NCBI GenBank assembly: GCA_946533525.1
Contig: CAMNBW010000091.1
Coordinates: 1 to 6,601, forward strand
DNA length: 6,601 nucleotides
Source: an uncultured Lachnospiraceae bacterium
GTDB lineage: Bacteria > Bacillota > Clostridia > Lachnospirales > Lachnospiraceae
Reading direction: 5' to 3'
Part shown: piece by piece, positions 5,247 through 6,601 of the stretch
Numbering within the stretch: position 1 is the stretch's first letter
Layout of the letters: the number at the start of each line of letters is the position of its first letter
The notes under the pieces: generated by a model
Seen by the model: the letters and a program-made list of their open reading frames with translations, nothing else
Told to the model about the DNA's origin: nothing
Databases searched by the model: none
Translations under genes and position numbers: made by a program

Positions 5247-6390
5247 ACAGATGTTAAACGAATCTTTCAAGACCATACACACAGGAGAAGTGGTTGAGGG
5301 TAAGGTAATCGCCGTAAAGCCGGAAGAGATTGTTCTCAATATCGGCTACAAGTCTGACGGTATCATTTCCAGAGATGAATATTCCAACGACTCCAATCTC
5401 GACCTGACTACTGTGGTCAAGGAAGGCGACACCATGGAGGCGAAGGTTTTAAAGGTCAACGACGGTGACGGCCAGGTTGCGCTGACTTATAAGCGCCTTG
5501 CTGCAGACAGAGGCAACAAGAAGCTGGAAGAGGCATTTAACAGCAAAGAAGTTCTTAAGGGCAAGGTAGTCAAGGTACTGGACGGAGGTCTTTCGGTAGT
5601 TTACGACGAGGCAAGGGTATTCATTCCCGCTTCCCTCGTTTCGGACTCCTATGAAAAGGATCTCTCCAAGTACAACGGACAGGAGATTGAATTTGTTATC
5701 ACGGAATTCAATCCCAAGAGAAGAAGGGTCATCGGAGACAGAAAGTGCCTGCTTATCGAGCAGAAGGCTTCCCGTCAGAAGGAGATCTTAGAGAAGCTTC
5801 ATGTTGGCGACATCATCGAGGGCTCGGTTAAGAATGTTACTGATTTCGGTGCCTTCGTGGATCTCGGAGATATAGACGGACTTCTTCATATTTCCGAAAT
5901 GTCCTGGGGTCATGTGGACAATCCTAAGAAGATCTTCAAGGTAGGCGATACCTTAAGGGTATTTATCAAGGATATTCAGGGCACAAAGATCGCTCTGTCC
6001 CTTAAATTCCCCGACCAGAATCCCTGGATCGATGCAGCAGAGAAATATGCTGTTGGAACTGTTGTTAAAGGAAAGGTTGCACGTATGACGGACTTCGGCG
6101 CATTCATCGAGCTTGAGCCCGGAATTGACGCCCTTCTCCATGTTTCCCAGATCGCCCGGGATCATATCGACAAGCCCGCCGATGTTCTTTCACTCGGACA
6201 GGAAGTTGAGGCCAAGGTGGTTGATTTTGACGAAGAGAATAAGAAGATTTCTCTTAGCGTTAAGGTTCTTCTTGCAAAGGATGAGGCTGCAGCTTCCGAA
6301 GAGGGTTCTTCAGCAGATGAAGCAGTTGTAAAGGAAGAGGCTGCAGAGGTTCCTGCCGCTTCTGAGACTGCGTCGGACGCAGAAGCGTAA
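5224..6390 (+). CDS. S1 RNA-binding domain protein, RpsA/YpfD type, four S1 repeats
   Basis: The 388-residue protein consists of four S1 (OB-fold) domains, at about 20-92, 108-172, 193-262 and 277-348, followed by a low-complexity acidic tail rich in Ala and Glu (351-388). Domains 3 and 4 are the most canonical, with VTDFGAFVDLG plus GLLHISEMSW and MTDFGAFIELE plus ALLHVSQIA; domain 2 has GGLSVVYDEARVFIPASLV. This four-domain form resembles low-GC Gram-positive S1 homologues, which are shorter than the six-domain E. coli S1. Such proteins bind single-stranded RNA and may aid translation or RNA turnover, but their ribosomal role in Bacillota is less certain than in E. coli. The start at 5224 has a strong AGGAGG. 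The 23-base overlap with ispH suggests coupling. It is the last gene before an intrinsic terminator. Confidence 0.93.
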   Translation: MSEELNFEQMLNESFKTIHTGEVVEGKVIAVKPEEIVLNIGYKSDGIISRDEYSNDSNLDLTTVVKEGDTMEAKVLKVNDGDGQVALTYKRLAADRGNKKLEEAFNSKEVLKGKVVKVLDGGLSVVYDEARVFIPASLVSDSYEKDLSKYNGQEIEFVITEFNPKRRRVIGDRKCLLIEQKASRQKEILEKLHVGDIIEGSVKNVTDFGAFVDLGDIDGLLHISEMSWGHVDNPKKIFKVGDTLRVFIKDIQGTKIALSLKFPDQNPWIDAAEKYAVGTVVKGKVARMTDFGAFIELEPGIDALLHVSQIARDHIDKPADVLSLGQEVEAKVVDFDEENKKISLSVKVLLAKDEAAASEEGSSADEAVVKEEAAEVPAASETASDAEA

Positions 6391-6425
6391 GGAAGCTTAA
6401 TTTAGCAATAAAAAAGAATAAGACA

Positions 6426-6451
6426 GGCTGTTTATCCAAACAGCCTTTTTT
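6426..6451 (+). terminator. Intrinsic terminator of the cmk-ispH-S1 operon
   Basis: GGCTGTTT (6426-6433) pairs perfectly with AAACAGCC (6438-6445) around an ATCC loop, followed directly by six T (6446-6451). It begins 36 bases after the S1-gene stop codon. The A-rich stretch upstream (6408-6415) could give it weak activity on the opposite strand too. Confidence 0.92.
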
Positions 6452-6480
6452 ATTATCGCAAGGGCGGCGATAGGAAATTA

Positions 6481-6496
6481 TTGGCCTTACGGCCAA
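6481..6496. repeat. Short perfect inverted repeat TTGGCC-TTAC-GGCCAA
   Basis: A 6-bp stem with a 4-base loop lies 29 bases after the terminator's T-tract. No T-tract follows, so it is not a terminator. Its function is unknown; it may belong to the leader of the gene starting at 6581. Confidence 0.4.
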
Positions 6497-6511
6497 ACGA
6501 CCCCTGCGGGC

Positions 6512-6541
6512 GAGTAGGGTGCGATTTCATATTCCCTACTC
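6512..6541. promoter_or_regulatory. 8-bp inverted repeat GAGTAGGG/CCCTACTC upstream of the last gene
   Basis: GAGTAGGG (6512-6519) and CCCTACTC (6534-6541) are perfect inverted copies with a 14-base spacer. They are followed by the A/T-rich stretch leading to the ribosome-binding site at 6565-6570. The repeat could be an operator or a leader hairpin for the gene at 6581. No T-tract follows it. Confidence 0.4.
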
Positions 6542-6580
6542 TATTAAAAAAATATATAATACTTAAGGAGTATACTTATA

Positions 6581-6601
6581 ATGGTACAGGGAGATTACGA
6601 A
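6581..6601 (+). CDS. Start of an unidentified gene (first 7 codons, cut by the window end)
   Basis: An ATG at 6581 opens a frame reading MVQGDYE up to the last base. AAGGAG at 6565-6570 gives a good Shine-Dalgarno at a 10-base spacing, which supports a genuine translation start. Seven residues are too few to assign a family. It is a separate transcription unit from the S1 gene, because the terminator at 6426-6451 lies between them. Confidence 0.6.

Noticed and set aside
6555..6560. TATAAT as -10 box for the last gene
   Set aside because: Transcription would start near 6567, inside the AAGGAG at 6565-6570 and destroying the ribosome-binding site; the sequence at the -35 position (TTCCCT) is also poor.

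Overview
The window looks like a core-genome segment of a Bacillota species, most likely class Clostridia and plausibly Lachnospiraceae. This rests on the order baiN-like flavoprotein, cmk, ispH, S1-domain gene, on the mixed-GC codon use with many AGG/AGA and AAG codons, on the strong Shine-Dalgarno sites and on consensus sigma-A style promoter elements. The genus cannot be fixed from sequence reading alone. All recognisable genes lie on the + strand.

Region 1 (1-432) is a complete hot-dog thioesterase gene of the YbgC/4HBT type. Region 2 (433-733) is a 301-base gap. It holds a possible 26-codon mini-ORF, a fair promoter (543-571) and a leader of consecutive stem-loops, one of them a perfect 29-bp palindrome that could also be a TetR-type operator. 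Region 3 (734-3464) is a tight cluster: a TetR-family regulator, a MurR/RpiR-family regulator overlapping it by 11 bases, and a BaiN/HI0933-type FAD oxidoreductase 9 bases further on.

Region 4 (3465-3691) is a 227-base gap with the best promoter in the window (TTGACA, 16 bp, TATAAT). It is followed by a 117-base inverted-repeat element that fills most of the predicted 5' leader of the next operon. Region 5 (3692-6390) is the housekeeping operon: cytidylate kinase (cmk), HMBPP reductase (ispH) and a four-domain S1 RNA-binding protein of the RpsA/YpfD type. ispH and the S1 gene overlap by 23 bases and are probably translationally coupled. An intrinsic terminator closes the operon at 6426-6451. 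Region 6 (6452-6601) contains two inverted repeats, a Shine-Dalgarno site and the first seven codons of an unidentified gene.

The protein-coding content is ordinary and no exotic enzyme system is visible. The signals most worth following are non-coding: the structured element between the cmk promoter and its ribosome-binding site, and the hairpin array ahead of the tetR-type gene. Structures were derived by reading base pairing by eye; no folding energy or database search was run.
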